From Bradyrhizobium genosp. SA-3 (GTDB taxonomy: Bacteria > Pseudomonadota > Alphaproteobacteria > Rhizobiales > Xanthobacteraceae): 58,747 nucleotides of DNA. Below, in pieces: positions 28,615 to 36,756 of this stretch. Position 1 is the stretch's first letter, and each line of letters begins with the position of its first letter. The stretch is taken from positions 1 through 58,747 of the forward strand of contig NZ_PSRT01000046.1 in the NCBI RefSeq assembly GCF_004212635.1. The letters are read 5' to 3'. The translations under genes were made by a program, and so were the position numbers. The notes beneath the pieces are model-generated. The model was not told the DNA's origin, did not search any database, and saw nothing but the letters and a program-made list of their open reading frames with translations.

Positions 28615-29697
28615 TCACGTGCTCAATCCTCCCGCCAGCGTCGGCACCTCCAGCGGCTTGAAGCCGTAATGGGATAGCCAGCGGACGTCGCTGTCGAACA
28701 GCTGGCGCAGATCGGCGATGCCGTATTTCAGCATGGCGATGCGGTCGATGCCCATGCCCCAGGCAAAGCCCTGGTACTCGTCGGGATCGATGCCGCAGGC
28801 GCGCAGCACGTTCGGATGCACCATGCCGCAGCCGAGAATCTCGAGCCAGTCCTCGCCCTCGCCGAAGCGGATCTCGCCCTTGTCGCGGCGGCACTGGATG
28901 TCGACTTCCAGCGACGGCTCGGTGAACGGGAAGAACGAGGGGCGGAAGCGCATGTTGATGTGATCGACCTCGAAGAACGCCTTGCAGAACTCGTGCAGGA
29001 TCCATTTGAGGTGGCCGAGATGCGAGGTCTTGTCGATGACGAGGCCTTCGACCTGGTGGAATTGCGGCGTGTGGGTCGCGTCCGAATCGATGCGGTAGGT
29101 GCGGCCCGGGCAGATCACGCGGATCGGCGGCTTCTGGCTCAGCATGGTGCGTACCTGCACCGGCGAGGTGTGGGTCCGCAGCAGCATGCGCGAGCCGTCC
29201 TCCTTCGGATGGAAGAAGAAGGTGTCGTGCATCTCGCGCGCGGGATGGCCTTCCGGGAAGTTCAGCTTGGTGAAGTTGTAGTCGTCGGTCTCGATGTCGG
29301 GGCCTTCGGCGACCGAGAAGCCCATGTCGGCGAAGATCGTGGTCAGCTCGTCCCAAACCTGGCTCAGCGGATGGATGCGGCCGGCTTCAGCCGCCGCATC
29401 GCGCGGCGGCAGGGTGACGTCGATGGTCTCGGCAGCAAGCCGCGCATCGAGCGCCGCCGACTTCAAGACGTCGCGCCGCGACGCGAGCGCTTGGCTGACC
29501 TCGTCCTTGGCCTGGTTGATCGCGGCGCCCTGCGTCTTGCGCTCGTCCGGCGACATCTTGCCGAGCGTGGCGAGCAGCGCGGAGATCGAGCCCTTTTTGC
29601 CGAGGGCTGCGACGCGCACGGCCTCTAACGCCGCCTCGTCGGCGGCGGCGGCGATGTTGGCGGTGATCTGGGCTTGGAGCTGAGCAAGATCGGTCAT
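28615..29697 (-). CDS. pheS: Phenylalanyl-tRNA synthetase alpha subunit
   Basis: The 360-residue PheS is the catalytic class II subunit. It has the N-terminal coiled coil, then HPLSQVWDELTTIFADMGF, motif 2 with LLRTHTSPVQVRTM, and motif 3 with GWGMGIDRIAMLKYGI-like sequence (FAWGMGIDRIAML). It pairs with PheT to charge tRNA-Phe. It is separated from pheT by a DUF559 gene and two repeats, whereas pheS and pheT are usually adjacent. The ATG at 29697 is followed upstream by a 187-bp gap to rplT. Confidence 0.97.
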   Translation of the reverse strand: MTDLAQLQAQITANIAAAADEAALEAVRVAALGKKGSISALLATLGKMSPDERKTQGAAINQAKDEVSQALASRRDVLKSAALDARLAAETIDVTLPPRDAAAEAGRIHPLSQVWDELTTIFADMGFSVAEGPDIETDDYNFTKLNFPEGHPAREMHDTFFFHPKEDGSRMLLRTHTSPVQVRTMLSQKPPIRVICPGRTYRIDSDATHTPQFHQVEGLVIDKTSHLGHLKWILHEFCKAFFEVDHINMRFRPSFFPFTEPSLEVDIQCRRDKGEIRFGEGEDWLEILGCGMVHPNVLRACGIDPDEYQGFAWGMGIDRIAMLKYGIADLRQLFDSDVRWLSHYGFKPLEVPTLAGGLST

Positions 29698-29884
29698 GGC
29701 AATCCCTTTTGGCCAGGATGCTGAGCCGATGATCCTAGCCCGTCACACCCGGCACTCTGCCGGGCATCCACGTCGGAGAAGAGTGTTGGCGCGACAGGTG
29801 ACGGCCGGGGCAATAAAGCGCGAGACGCGCCCCTACCCGGGCTATCACAAGCTGAATGCTGCGCAGAGCACAGTGGAAGACGGC

Positions 29885-30244
29885 TTACGCCGCCAGCGCA
29901 GCTTTTGCCTTCTCGGCGATCGCCTGGAACGCGGCGGGCTCGCGGATCGCGAGATCCGACAGCACCTTGCGGTCCACGGTGATGCCCGACTTGGCAAGGC
30001 CGTCGATAAATCGGCTGTAGGTCAGGCCGAACGGACGCACCGCGGCGTTGAGACGCTGGATCCAGAGCGCGCGGAAGGTGCGCTTGCGGCGCTTGCGGTC
30101 GCGGAAGGCGTATTGCTGGGCCTTCTCCACGGCCGGCTTGGCGGCGCGGATGGTGTTCTTGCGGCGGCCATAAAAACCCTTGGCGGCCTTGTAGACTTTC
30201 TTGTGCTTGGCGTGGGCGGTCACACCGCGTTTGACGCGAGACAT
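29885..30244 (-). CDS. rplT: 50S ribosomal protein L20
   Basis: The 119-residue L20 begins MSRVKRGVTAHAKHKKVYKAAKGFYGRR and contains AKPAVEKAQQYAFRDRKRRKRTFRALWIQRLNAA, standard for the family. It binds 23S rRNA early in large-subunit assembly and in other bacteria represses its own operon. It lies 80 bp after rpmI on the minus strand. Confidence 0.98.
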   Translation of the reverse strand: MSRVKRGVTAHAKHKKVYKAAKGFYGRRKNTIRAAKPAVEKAQQYAFRDRKRRKRTFRALWIQRLNAAVRPFGLTYSRFIDGLAKSGITVDRKVLSDLAIREPAAFQAIAEKAKAALAA

Positions 30245-30324
30245 GACAGAAATCCTTCAGAGATGACTTTGGTTTCGGGTCGCCGCGCGTAAGCGGGGCG
30301 AGGTGGCAGTGATCGTGGACGCGA

Positions 30325-30525
30325 TCAGGCGTTCGGCAAGAAGTACTTCTTGACGTTGTCGCCGTCGGTCTTGAACAGCACGCGGGTGCCGCGGAGCTGA
30401 CGGATCTGCTTCTTCGTCCGCTTGATCATGCCGTGACGCTTGCCGCGCTGGGCGTGCATCACTTTGCCGGTGGCAGTCACCTTGAAGCGCTTTTTGGCGC
30501 CCGATTTGGTCTTCAGCTTGGGCAT
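30325..30525 (-). CDS. rpmI: 50S ribosomal protein L35
   Basis: This 66-residue basic protein, MPKLKTKSGAKKRFKVTATG through KKYFLPNA, is L35. It starts at ATG 30525 and is the first gene of an rpmI-rplT pair. infC, normally directly upstream, is 900 bp away beyond a plus-strand gene. Confidence 0.98.
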   Translation of the reverse strand: MPKLKTKSGAKKRFKVTATGKVMHAQRGKRHGMIKRTKKQIRQLRGTRVLFKTDGDNVKKYFLPNA

Positions 30526-30800
30526 TTGGCTCTCCTATGGCCACAACAGAAATCCGCCCGTGAAGGCGGTTGGCCGTCTAAAATGCTCGTTAGAGCGTTG
30601 ATTGTGCTCAGGTTTTGCGAACAAGCGCGAAACCCGCACGGAACACCGCCACGGCAGCCCTTAATCAGCCGGGCGATGAAGGCTGGGCTTATGACAGAGC
30701 GGGAGCCAAATGGCAACGATGAACCGCCGGAACCTGCCCGCCGACTATTTGGGGTTGCCACCCCCAATATCCACGCCTTCATGTCCGGAGCAGGACCAAA

Positions 30801-31196
30801 ATGGCCGATTTTCCGCAATCGATTTCCACCTTTGCCCGCCCGCGCCGCCTGGCGCTGCTCGCCGTGCTTGCCGCCGCCATGATGCCTTCGACTGCCGATG
30901 CCCGCGCCGGCGGCTATGACGGCATCTGGAACGTCACCTTCGCCACCACGAGGGGCAATTGCAGCTCCGGCTACAGCGTTCCCTTCACCGTCACCGGCAG
31001 CCGGGTGTCGTCTGCGGGCGGCGGGCGGGTGTCCGGCAAGGTCAATCGCGGGGGCACTGTGGCAGTCCAGGTCTCGGTCGGCGCCTCCCACGCCAGCGGC
31101 GGCGGCCGGCTCGCCGGCTTGAGCGGCGCCGGCTCCTGGAACGGCATTATCTCCGGCGACCAGTGCAGCGGCACGTGGCAGGCGACGAGGACGTAG
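30801..31196 (+). CDS. Small secreted protein of unknown function
   Basis: A 131-residue product with an N-terminal export signal (RRLALLAVLAAAMMPSTADA, cleavage after about residue 35). The mature part is about 95 residues of Gly/Ser-rich beta sequence: YDGIWNVTFATTRGNCSSGY, SVPFTVTGSRVSSAGGGRVSG and GAGSWNGIISGDQCSGTWQATR. Its two cysteines (in GNCSS and DQCSG) may form a disulfide. Similar small secreted domains with WNVTFATTRGxC-like openings occur in Bradyrhizobium, but I know of no function. It is inserted on the opposite strand between infC and rpmI, followed by two family G repeats. Confidence 0.7.
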   Translation: MADFPQSISTFARPRRLALLAVLAAAMMPSTADARAGGYDGIWNVTFATTRGNCSSGYSVPFTVTGSRVSSAGGGRVSGKVNRGGTVAVQVSVGASHASGGGRLAGLSGAGSWNGIISGDQCSGTWQATRT

Positions 31197-31220
31197 CTGT
31201 CGCCAAGCGCTCGGTGCGCC

Positions 31221-31256
31221 CCCTCCCCCGCCTGCGGGGGAGGGTTGGGGAGAGGG
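31221..31256. repeat. Family G repeat
   Basis: CCCTCCCCCGCCTGCGGGGG hairpin with AGGGTTGGGGAGAGGG tail. Confidence 0.8.
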
Positions 31257-31291
31257 TGTTTCCGCAAGCGAGAACCCCCAAGACGCGAAAG

Positions 31292-31338
31292 CCCTCACCC
31301 GCGCCTTCGGCGCGACCTCTCCCGCAAGCGGGGGAGGT
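31292..31338. repeat. Family G repeat (variant with CGCGCCTTCGGCGCG arm)
   Basis: CCCTCACCCGCGCCTTCGGC then GACCTCTCCCGCAAGCGGGG; the same variant is seen at the right end of the window (58705-58747). Confidence 0.8.
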
Positions 31339-31366
31339 TGCAGCAGCGCTCGCGGCTTGCCCCTCG

Positions 31367-31408
31367 ACCAAAACAAAACGGCCCGCCGGAGATCCGGACG
31401 GGCCGTTG
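31367..31408 (-). terminator. Rho-independent terminator of infC
   Basis: On the minus strand a strong GC stem (AACGGCCCGTCCGGA paired with TCCGGCGGGCCGTT) is followed by TTTTGTTTTGG, about 25 bases after the infC stop codon. It should separate infC from rpmI-rplT. Confidence 0.85.
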
Positions 31409-31433
31409 AACTCTCAGTCCTAACAAGCCGGCG

Positions 31434-31973
31434 TTAACGCGGCGCCAGCACCATGACGACCTGGCGACCCTCGAACCTTGCGTCCTGCTCGACCTTCGCG
31501 AGTTCGGCGACGTCGGTCTTGATCTTGTCCAGAAGCTTGGTGCCGATCTCCTGGTGCGCCATTTCGCGACCACGATAGCGCAGCGTAATCTTGACCTTGT
31601 CGCCCTCTTCGAAGAACCGCTGCATCGCGCGCATCTTCACGTCGTAATCGTGATCGTCGATCATCGGGCGGAGCTTGATCTCCTTGATCTCGACGGTCTT
31701 CTGCCGCTTGCGGGCTTCGGCGGCTTTCTTCTGAGCGGAATACTTGTACTTCCCGTAGTCCATGATCTTGCAGACGGGAGGGCTGGTATTCGGCGAAATC
31801 TCGACCAGATCCATGCCCGCGTCCTGGGCCATGCGGATGGCGACGACGGTCTCGACCGTGCCTTTGTTGTCACCGGTCTGATCGATCAGCTGGATCTGTG
31901 CATTGCGGATATCATCATTGATGCGGGGCCCGTCTTTGCTGGCAGCGGGCGGAGCTTTATTAGGACGGCGAAT
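31434..31973 (-). CDS. infC: Translation initiation factor IF-3 (ATT start)
   Basis: IF-3 binds the 30S subunit and checks start-codon choice. The 179-residue product has the N-terminal domain (RINDDIRNAQIQLIDQTGDNKG ... DLVEISPNTSPPVCKIMDYGKYKY), a lysine-rich linker and the C-terminal domain (KVKITLRYRGREMAHQEIG). No ATG, GTG or TTG fits the N-terminus; ATT at 31973, preceded by TTGGAG, gives the normal length. A rare AUU start is the hallmark of infC and the basis of its autoregulation. An in-frame extension to 32039 is not family-like. A terminator follows. Confidence 0.93.
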   Translation of the reverse strand: MRRPNKAPPAASKDGPRINDDIRNAQIQLIDQTGDNKGTVETVVAIRMAQDAGMDLVEISPNTSPPVCKIMDYGKYKYSAQKKAAEARKRQKTVEIKEIKLRPMIDDHDYDVKMRAMQRFFEEGDKVKITLRYRGREMAHQEIGTKLLDKIKTDVAELAKVEQDARFEGRQVVMVLAPR

Positions 31974-32223
31974 GGGTGGTTCTCCAAAGTTGTGAAGGAA
32001 GCGGCCATTTTGAAGGAAGATGCGTTTGCCGGCAAGCAAGTCGCTCGTGCGAGACGCGAAAAACCCTCAAATGCGAGGCATTTTGGTCACGCCCGTTGGC
32101 ACGCAGACGACATAGACACCTTGCTTCTGTTCCGCAAGCGTTCCAAAGGGCCATTGCCGACACCGAATTGAGCTGCAGGGCGCGACCAAACAGCTCAAAC
32201 CGCACAGCCAGAGTAAACGTTCC
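31974..32223. other. infC leader / divergent intergenic region
   Basis: About 250 bp between the divergent infC and hydrolase genes. I see no gene, no clear terminator and no repeat family; promoters for both genes are presumably here but none is convincing by eye. Confidence 0.5.
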
Positions 32224-33024
32224 ATGACCGATGCAATTCCCGATACCGTGCTCGACTTCATCGCTGTGGGCGAAGGCGCCACGGCGCGCAGGATCGCGGT
32301 GCGCCGCCGTGCCGGAAAGGGGCCCGGGCTGGTCTGGCTCGGCGGATTCAAATCGGACATGCAGGGCGGCAAAGCACTGGCGCTGGATGCGTGGGCCAGG
32401 GAGCACGGCCGCGCCGTGGTCCGGTTCGACTATTCCGGTCACGGCGAATCCGGCGGCGAGTTCGCCGATGGAACCATCGGGCGCTGGCTGGAGGAGAGCG
32501 TCGCGGTGTTCGAGCGCTTCTGCGACGGCCCGCAAATCCTGATCGGCTCCTCCATGGGCGGCTGGATGGCGCTGCTGCTCGCGCGCGAGATCAAGAAGCG
32601 CCAAGAGAAACAGCAAGCCAAGGCCTCGCTGGCCGGTCTCGTCCTGATCGCGCCGGCGCCCGACTTCACCGAGGAGCTGATGTGGAAGCATTTCTCGCCC
32701 GCGGTGAAGAAGGACATCGAGACCAAGGGCGTCTGGATGCGGCCGTCGGACTATGGCGACGGCTCGCCCTATCCGATCACGCGAAACCTGATCGAGGAGG
32801 GGCGCAATCACCTCGTGCTCGGCAGCGCCATCGATCTCGGCTGCCCCGTCCGCATCCTGCAAGGGGCGAAAGATCCCGACGTGCCGTGGCAGCACGCCTT
32901 CGCGCTGACGCATCGTTTGCCGGCCGACGACGTCGTGCTGACCATGATCCAGGACGGCGATCACCGCCTCTCCCGCCCGCAGGACATCGCGCGCATTCTT
33001 GCGGCGGTCGCGGAGATCGAGTGA
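32224..33024 (+). CDS. Alpha/beta-hydrolase (serine esterase family)
   Basis: The 266-residue protein has an alpha/beta-hydrolase core: the oxyanion region LVWLGGFKSDM, nucleophile S110 in GSSMGGW, a probable acid in GAKDPDVPW, and catalytic His in DGDHRLSRP. No signal peptide, so it is cytoplasmic. The arrangement resembles the ABHD10/short carboxylesterase group, whose bacterial members are mostly uncharacterised. A KKRQEKQQAK insertion after the nucleophile helix forms part of the cap. It is divergent from infC. Confidence 0.88.
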   Translation: MTDAIPDTVLDFIAVGEGATARRIAVRRRAGKGPGLVWLGGFKSDMQGGKALALDAWAREHGRAVVRFDYSGHGESGGEFADGTIGRWLEESVAVFERFCDGPQILIGSSMGGWMALLLAREIKKRQEKQQAKASLAGLVLIAPAPDFTEELMWKHFSPAVKKDIETKGVWMRPSDYGDGSPYPITRNLIEEGRNHLVLGSAIDLGCPVRILQGAKDPDVPWQHAFALTHRLPADDVVLTMIQDGDHRLSRPQDIARILAAVAEIE

Positions 33025-33044
33025 AGTGTCTCTAAACACTCGAT

Positions 33045-33143
33045 GTCATCGTCCACGAAAGCGGACGATCCAGTATTCCACCAGCGGTCGTTATTGAGCC
33101 GATGGGCCACGGCGTACTGGATGCCCGCCTTCGCGGGCATGAC
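33045..33143. repeat. Palindromic repeat, family H
   Basis: GTCATCGTCCACGAAAGCGG at the left; right arm GCCCGCCTTCGCGGGCATGAC preceded by CGTACTGGAT. It is of the type often seen as GTCATGCCCGCGAAGGCGGG in rhizobia. Only copy in the window. Confidence 0.65.
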
Positions 33144-33163
33144 AGAAATTGGGAGCAACGCCA

Positions 33164-33631
33164 ATGACCACCACCACCATGCTGCGCGCCTTCTGCGCTG
33201 CGGTCGAGCAGCGCAACGGCCGCGCCTTTGCTGAGCTGTTCACCGAGGACGGCGTCTATCACGACGTGTTCTACGGCGCGTTCGCCGGCCGCGCGAAGAT
33301 CGCCGCGATGATCGACGATTGGTTCTATCGCACGGCGACCGATTTCCGCTGGGACATGCATGATCCCGTCACCGACGGCACCACGCTCTATGCGCGCTAC
33401 ACCTTCAGCTATCGCTCGACCCTGCCGGAAGCGAACGGCGCGCGGGCGATGTTCGAGGGCGTGGCGATCATGACGCTGACGGGCGGCAAGATCGCCAGCT
33501 ATCACGAGGTCGCCAACACTGCGCCTGCGTTTGTCGACCTGAAATTTGCGCCGGAACGGATCGCGAAGATCGTCACCAAGCAGGGCGCCGAGCTGAAGGC
33601 GCGGCCGGAGATGCAGCGGCATTTGGCCTAG
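33164..33631 (+). CDS. SnoaL-like / NTF2-fold protein
   Basis: The 155-residue product starts at ATG 33164 (GGGAGC upstream). It has the cone-shaped NTF2 fold pattern: an N-terminal helix LRAFCAAVEQRNGRAFAELF, then TEDGVYHDVFYGAFAGRAKIAAMIDDWF, and strands YARYTFSYRS and VAIMTLTGGKIASYHEVAN. Such proteins act as small-molecule isomerases or hydrolases or only bind ligands. No operon partner is evident. Confidence 0.85.
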   Translation: MTTTTMLRAFCAAVEQRNGRAFAELFTEDGVYHDVFYGAFAGRAKIAAMIDDWFYRTATDFRWDMHDPVTDGTTLYARYTFSYRSTLPEANGARAMFEGVAIMTLTGGKIASYHEVANTAPAFVDLKFAPERIAKIVTKQGAELKARPEMQRHLA

Positions 33632-33633
33632 CT

Positions 33634-33740
33634 GTCATTCCGGGGCGCGCCCCTTGGCGCGAGCCCGGAATCCATTTCACCTCTTGGCCTGCGGCGCGAT
33701 GGATTCCGGGTCTGCGCCTGACGGCGCATCCCGGAATGAC
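33634..33740. repeat. Palindromic intergenic repeat, family B
   Basis: GTCATTCCGGGGCGCGCCCC ... GGAATGAC, with inner GGATTCCGGG/CCCGGAATCC arms. It lies between convergent genes. Confidence 0.82.
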
Positions 33741-33762
33741 GAGTGGAGAGAGGCGCGCGCCC

Positions 33763-34560
33763 CTACCGTTTCGATGGATTCACCATCGGCTTGCGCTGCG
33801 CCAGCGCGGCGACCGTGGCGGTGCCGATGGGCCCCTCTTCGTCATAGAGCCAGCATTCGCCGATCGCGACGCCGTCGGTGGCGTGATGGTTCACCACCTC
33901 GAAGCCGATCCAGTTCGTGACCGGCAGGCGATGCAGGTAGATCGTGACGTCGCTGTTGATGTAGCCGAGCCCCTTGTCGCCGGCGTTGGCGAACGGGCTA
34001 GCGAAATCGGCACCAACAGCGACATGGACGAACGGCGTCATCGGCACGCCCGCAACGAGCTCGCGCACCTCGCTCATCCAGAGCCGGCGCGGACCGAGCG
34101 AGCCCATATGGCCGACGATCGGCCGCGTCGTCCATTTGCCGTTCATGCCGAGCCTGGGATCGGTCGGCTTTGGAATGTCGGCCGGCTTCGGCACGTCCCA
34201 GTTCGGCGGCGACCAGACGTTACCTTCCGGATTCTGTGTCCGCCGCAACAGCTGGCACGAGGCGCGCGCCATGCTGACGCCGCCGGAGACGAACTCCGCC
34301 TCCACCACGCGGATGCGCAGGCCGTCGCGCACCAGCCGCGTCGTCACTTCGATCGGCTTGTCGATGGTCGGCAGCCGAAACATGTCGACGGTGAGTCGTG
34401 CCGGCACGAACTCGGGGCCGGAATAGCGCTCCTCGATGGCGAAGCCGAGCAGCCCGATGATGACGCGCCCGTGCAGCGATTTCGGATCCCACGGACCGTT
34501 GGCGACTTCCGTCGGATGGAAGGTGTCGCCGTCGCGGGTGAAGAAAGGCATATTTGTCAT
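33763..34560 (-). CDS. Thioesterase-superfamily (double hot-dog, acyl-CoA thioesterase-like) protein
   Basis: From ATG 34560 (MTNMPFFTRDGDTFHPTEVANGPWDPKSLHGR) the product has 265 residues; the longer open frame upstream runs through a family F repeat and is not coding. The layout is two hot-dog halves: HGRVIIGLLGFAIEERY ... DMFRLPTIDKPIEVTTRLVRDG, then FVHVAVGADFASPFANAGDKGLGYINSDVTIYLHR with GIGECWLYDEEG-like end. This matches the TesB-like, thioesterase-family domain used for acyl-CoA hydrolysis. Substrate and pathway are not evident from the neighbours. Confidence 0.8.
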   Translation of the reverse strand: MTNMPFFTRDGDTFHPTEVANGPWDPKSLHGRVIIGLLGFAIEERYSGPEFVPARLTVDMFRLPTIDKPIEVTTRLVRDGLRIRVVEAEFVSGGVSMARASCQLLRRTQNPEGNVWSPPNWDVPKPADIPKPTDPRLGMNGKWTTRPIVGHMGSLGPRRLWMSEVRELVAGVPMTPFVHVAVGADFASPFANAGDKGLGYINSDVTIYLHRLPVTNWIGFEVVNHHATDGVAIGECWLYDEEGPIGTATVAALAQRKPMVNPSKR

Positions 34561-34632
34561 GACGCGCGAGATTGAAGAAACGCGCTGGGAAATCAAGATG
34601 GTACAGGGTGCCGAACGGCGCTCGCGCTCCGC

Positions 34633-34717
34633 GTCATTGCGAGGAGCTCTTGCGACAAAGCAATCCAGACTGCCTCTGCGGAAAGATTCTGGATTGCTTC
34701 GCTGCGCTCGCAATGAC
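34633..34717. repeat. Palindromic repeat, family F
   Basis: GTCATTGCGAGGAGCTCTTG ... CGCTCGCAATGAC with inner AATCCAGA/TCTGGATT arms. It lies between two minus-strand genes. Confidence 0.82.
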
Positions 34718-34770
34718 GGAGGATGTGGCACTGACGCTGGTTCAGATGTGAGTCGCGGATGAGGAAAATT

Positions 34771-35946
34771 TCAGGAAGCAGCGTGCCACTCCTTACGAAC
34801 GCTCTCGTCAGACTCTCCATCCATCGCAGCGCTCTTCATCGCCGCAAACTCCTCCTCCGACATTAACTGCCCCAGCGCCCACGCCGCAGCTCCGCGCACC
34901 AGCGGGCTCGCATCCTGCAGCAATCGCCGCGCCTCCGCAGCCAGCGCCACCTCCCCGGAGTTGCCAATCGCGATCAGCACGTTCCGCACAAACCGGTCGC
35001 GGCCGATGCGCTTGATCGGCGACTTCGTGAACAGCGCGCGGAATGAAGCGTCGTCGAGCCGTGCCAGCTCAGCGAGACCGGGTGCGCGTAATTCGTCGCG
35101 CGCGGCGAGCTTGGCCTCGCGCCCCTCCTGCGCGAACTTGTTCCAGGGGCAAGCGGCAAGGCAATCATCGCAGCCATAGATGCGATTGCCGATGCTCTTG
35201 CGAAATTCGTGCGGGATCGGCCCCTTGTTTTCGATGGTGAGATACGAGATGCAGCGCCGTGCATCGAGCTTGTAGGGCGCGGGGAACGCCGCGGTTGGGC
35301 AGATGTCGAGACAGGCGCGGCACGAGCCGCAATGGTCGATCTCCGCATCGTCGCGCGGCAGTTCCAGCGTGGTGTAGATTGCACCGAGGAACAGCCAGGA
35401 GCCGAACTCGCGCGAGACGAGATTGGTGTGCTTGCCCTGCCAGCCCAGATGCGCGGCTTGCGCCAAGGGTTTCTCCATCACGGCCGCAGTGTCGACGAAC
35501 ACCTTCACGTCCGATGGCGCGGTCGCCACCAGCCAGCGCGCCAGCGCCTTCAGCCGCTTCTTGATGAGGTCGTGATAGTCGTCGCCCTGCGCATAGACCG
35601 AGATCGCCGCACGCGTGCGCTGCTTCAGGATCGCAAGCGGATCCTGGTCGGGGCCGTAATTGACGCCGAGCATGATCACCGAGCGCACGTCCTGCCACAG
35701 CCCGCGCGGATCGACGCGGCGCTCGGGGCTTGCGGCCAGCCAGTCCATGTCGCCATGGCCGCCGGATGCGATGAATTCGAGGAAGTATTTTCCGGCGCTC
35801 TCGATCGTGCCCGGTGCGGTGATGCCGATGCAGTCGAAGCCGAGCGCGCGCGCTTCGCGCGCAAGCGCCGTCTTCAGTTCAGCCGGAGCGGAGCTCAGAA
35901 ATCCAGGTCCACGTAAGTCCGCGACGCCGGCACGCCGGCCAGCCAT
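34771..35946 (-). CDS. queG: Epoxyqueuosine reductase
   Basis: QueG makes the last step of queuosine tRNA modification, reducing epoxyqueuosine with a cobalamin and two [4Fe-4S] clusters. The cluster ligands are visible in CGSCRACLDICPTAAF and CDDCLAACPWNKF. The cobalamin domain includes KVFVDTAAVMEKPLAQAAHLGWQGKHTN. The C-terminal HEAT-like repeats (VRNVLIAIGNSG, VRGAAAWALGQLM) complete the protein. The start is uncertain: ATG 35946 gives 391 residues and overlaps the GST gene by 52 bp, while CTG 35898 would give about 375, closer to E. coli (379), and would overlap the GST stop codon (CTGA). Probably co-transcribed with the GST gene. Confidence 0.93.
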   Translation of the reverse strand: MAGRRAGVADLRGPGFLSSAPAELKTALAREARALGFDCIGITAPGTIESAGKYFLEFIASGGHGDMDWLAASPERRVDPRGLWQDVRSVIMLGVNYGPDQDPLAILKQRTRAAISVYAQGDDYHDLIKKRLKALARWLVATAPSDVKVFVDTAAVMEKPLAQAAHLGWQGKHTNLVSREFGSWLFLGAIYTTLELPRDDAEIDHCGSCRACLDICPTAAFPAPYKLDARRCISYLTIENKGPIPHEFRKSIGNRIYGCDDCLAACPWNKFAQEGREAKLAARDELRAPGLAELARLDDASFRALFTKSPIKRIGRDRFVRNVLIAIGNSGEVALAAEARRLLQDASPLVRGAAAWALGQLMSEEEFAAMKSAAMDGESDESVRKEWHAAS

Positions 35947-36587
35947 TCGCTGAGCAGCGGACGGAACGACGGGCGGGATTTGACCCGCGCGTACCACGCC
36001 TTTGCTGCGTCGTCCTCGCTCCATGGCACGTCGCCCAGATAGTCGATCGCCGAGAGATGCGCCGCGGCGGCGAGATCCGCGTAGGTGAGCCGGTCGCCCG
36101 CGAGGAAGTTGCGCGTCTGCGCCAGCCAGCCGATATAGGCCAGATGATAGCGCACGTTGGCCTTGGCGGCGCGCATCACGTCGGCCGAAGGCGGGCCGCC
36201 GCCGTCCTCCTCGCTCATGAACCGCTTGTAGATGCGCTCGGTGACGAGAGGGTGCGAGACCTCCTCGAAGAATTTTTCGTTGAACCAGGCCATCAGCCGG
36301 CGCACCTCGACCCGCTCGCCGATCGTTTGCGGCATCAGGCGCTTGGGTCCCATCTCGGCGCCATGGGCCTCGTCGACATATTCGGCGATGATCGCCGCGC
36401 CCGGTATGGGCGGCTGCTCGTCGTCCACCAGAACCGGCGTCGTTCCCGCCGCATTGAGCAGCAGAAACGCCTCGCGCCGCTCCCAGCTGCGCTCTTCGAC
36501 CAGCTTCAGGTCGAGCCCGTATTCGCCCGCGATCAGGCGGATGAAGCGCGAATGCGGGCAGAACGGATGATGAAACAGCGTAAACAT
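35895..36587 (-). CDS. Glutathione S-transferase
   Basis: The 230-residue product has a thioredoxin-like N-terminal domain (MFTLFHHPFCPHSRFIRLIAGEYGLDL, then NAAGTTPVLVDDEQPPIPGAAIIAEYV with the cis-Pro TPVL site) and an all-helical C-terminal domain ending GDRLTYADLAAAAHLSAIDYLG. The HPFCPHSR segment places a cysteine in the position used by beta and omega type enzymes. It is upstream of, and overlaps, queG on the minus strand. Confidence 0.92.
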   Translation of the reverse strand: MFTLFHHPFCPHSRFIRLIAGEYGLDLKLVEERSWERREAFLLLNAAGTTPVLVDDEQPPIPGAAIIAEYVDEAHGAEMGPKRLMPQTIGERVEVRRLMAWFNEKFFEEVSHPLVTERIYKRFMSEEDGGGPPSADVMRAAKANVRYHLAYIGWLAQTRNFLAGDRLTYADLAAAAHLSAIDYLGDVPWSEDDAAKAWYARVKSRPSFRPLLSEWLAGVPASRTYVDLDF

Positions 36588-36756
36588 GAAGCCTTTGACT
36601 ATTTGATGGTGCTTAAGAATCCATCAATGTTTGTGCGGCGCCACACTAGTTCCTCAAAACCGCGAAGCAAGGGCGTGATGTCGCATTTTGCGATTGCGGC
36701 ATGGGGGCGAATAGGCGAGAAGAGCCCCGCTTTTCCAGCCGAAATGGACCGTAAAT

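Noticed and set aside
27953..29356. A single 467-codon protein through pheS, its repeat and DUF559
   Set aside because: The first 200 codons are antiparallel-frame translation of pheS and of repeats; only the last 150 codons are DUF559-like.
31200..31345. CRISPR-like or terminator array in the G-rich repeats after 31197
   Set aside because: Only two family G copies with no spacers of even length; they match the dispersed repeat family.
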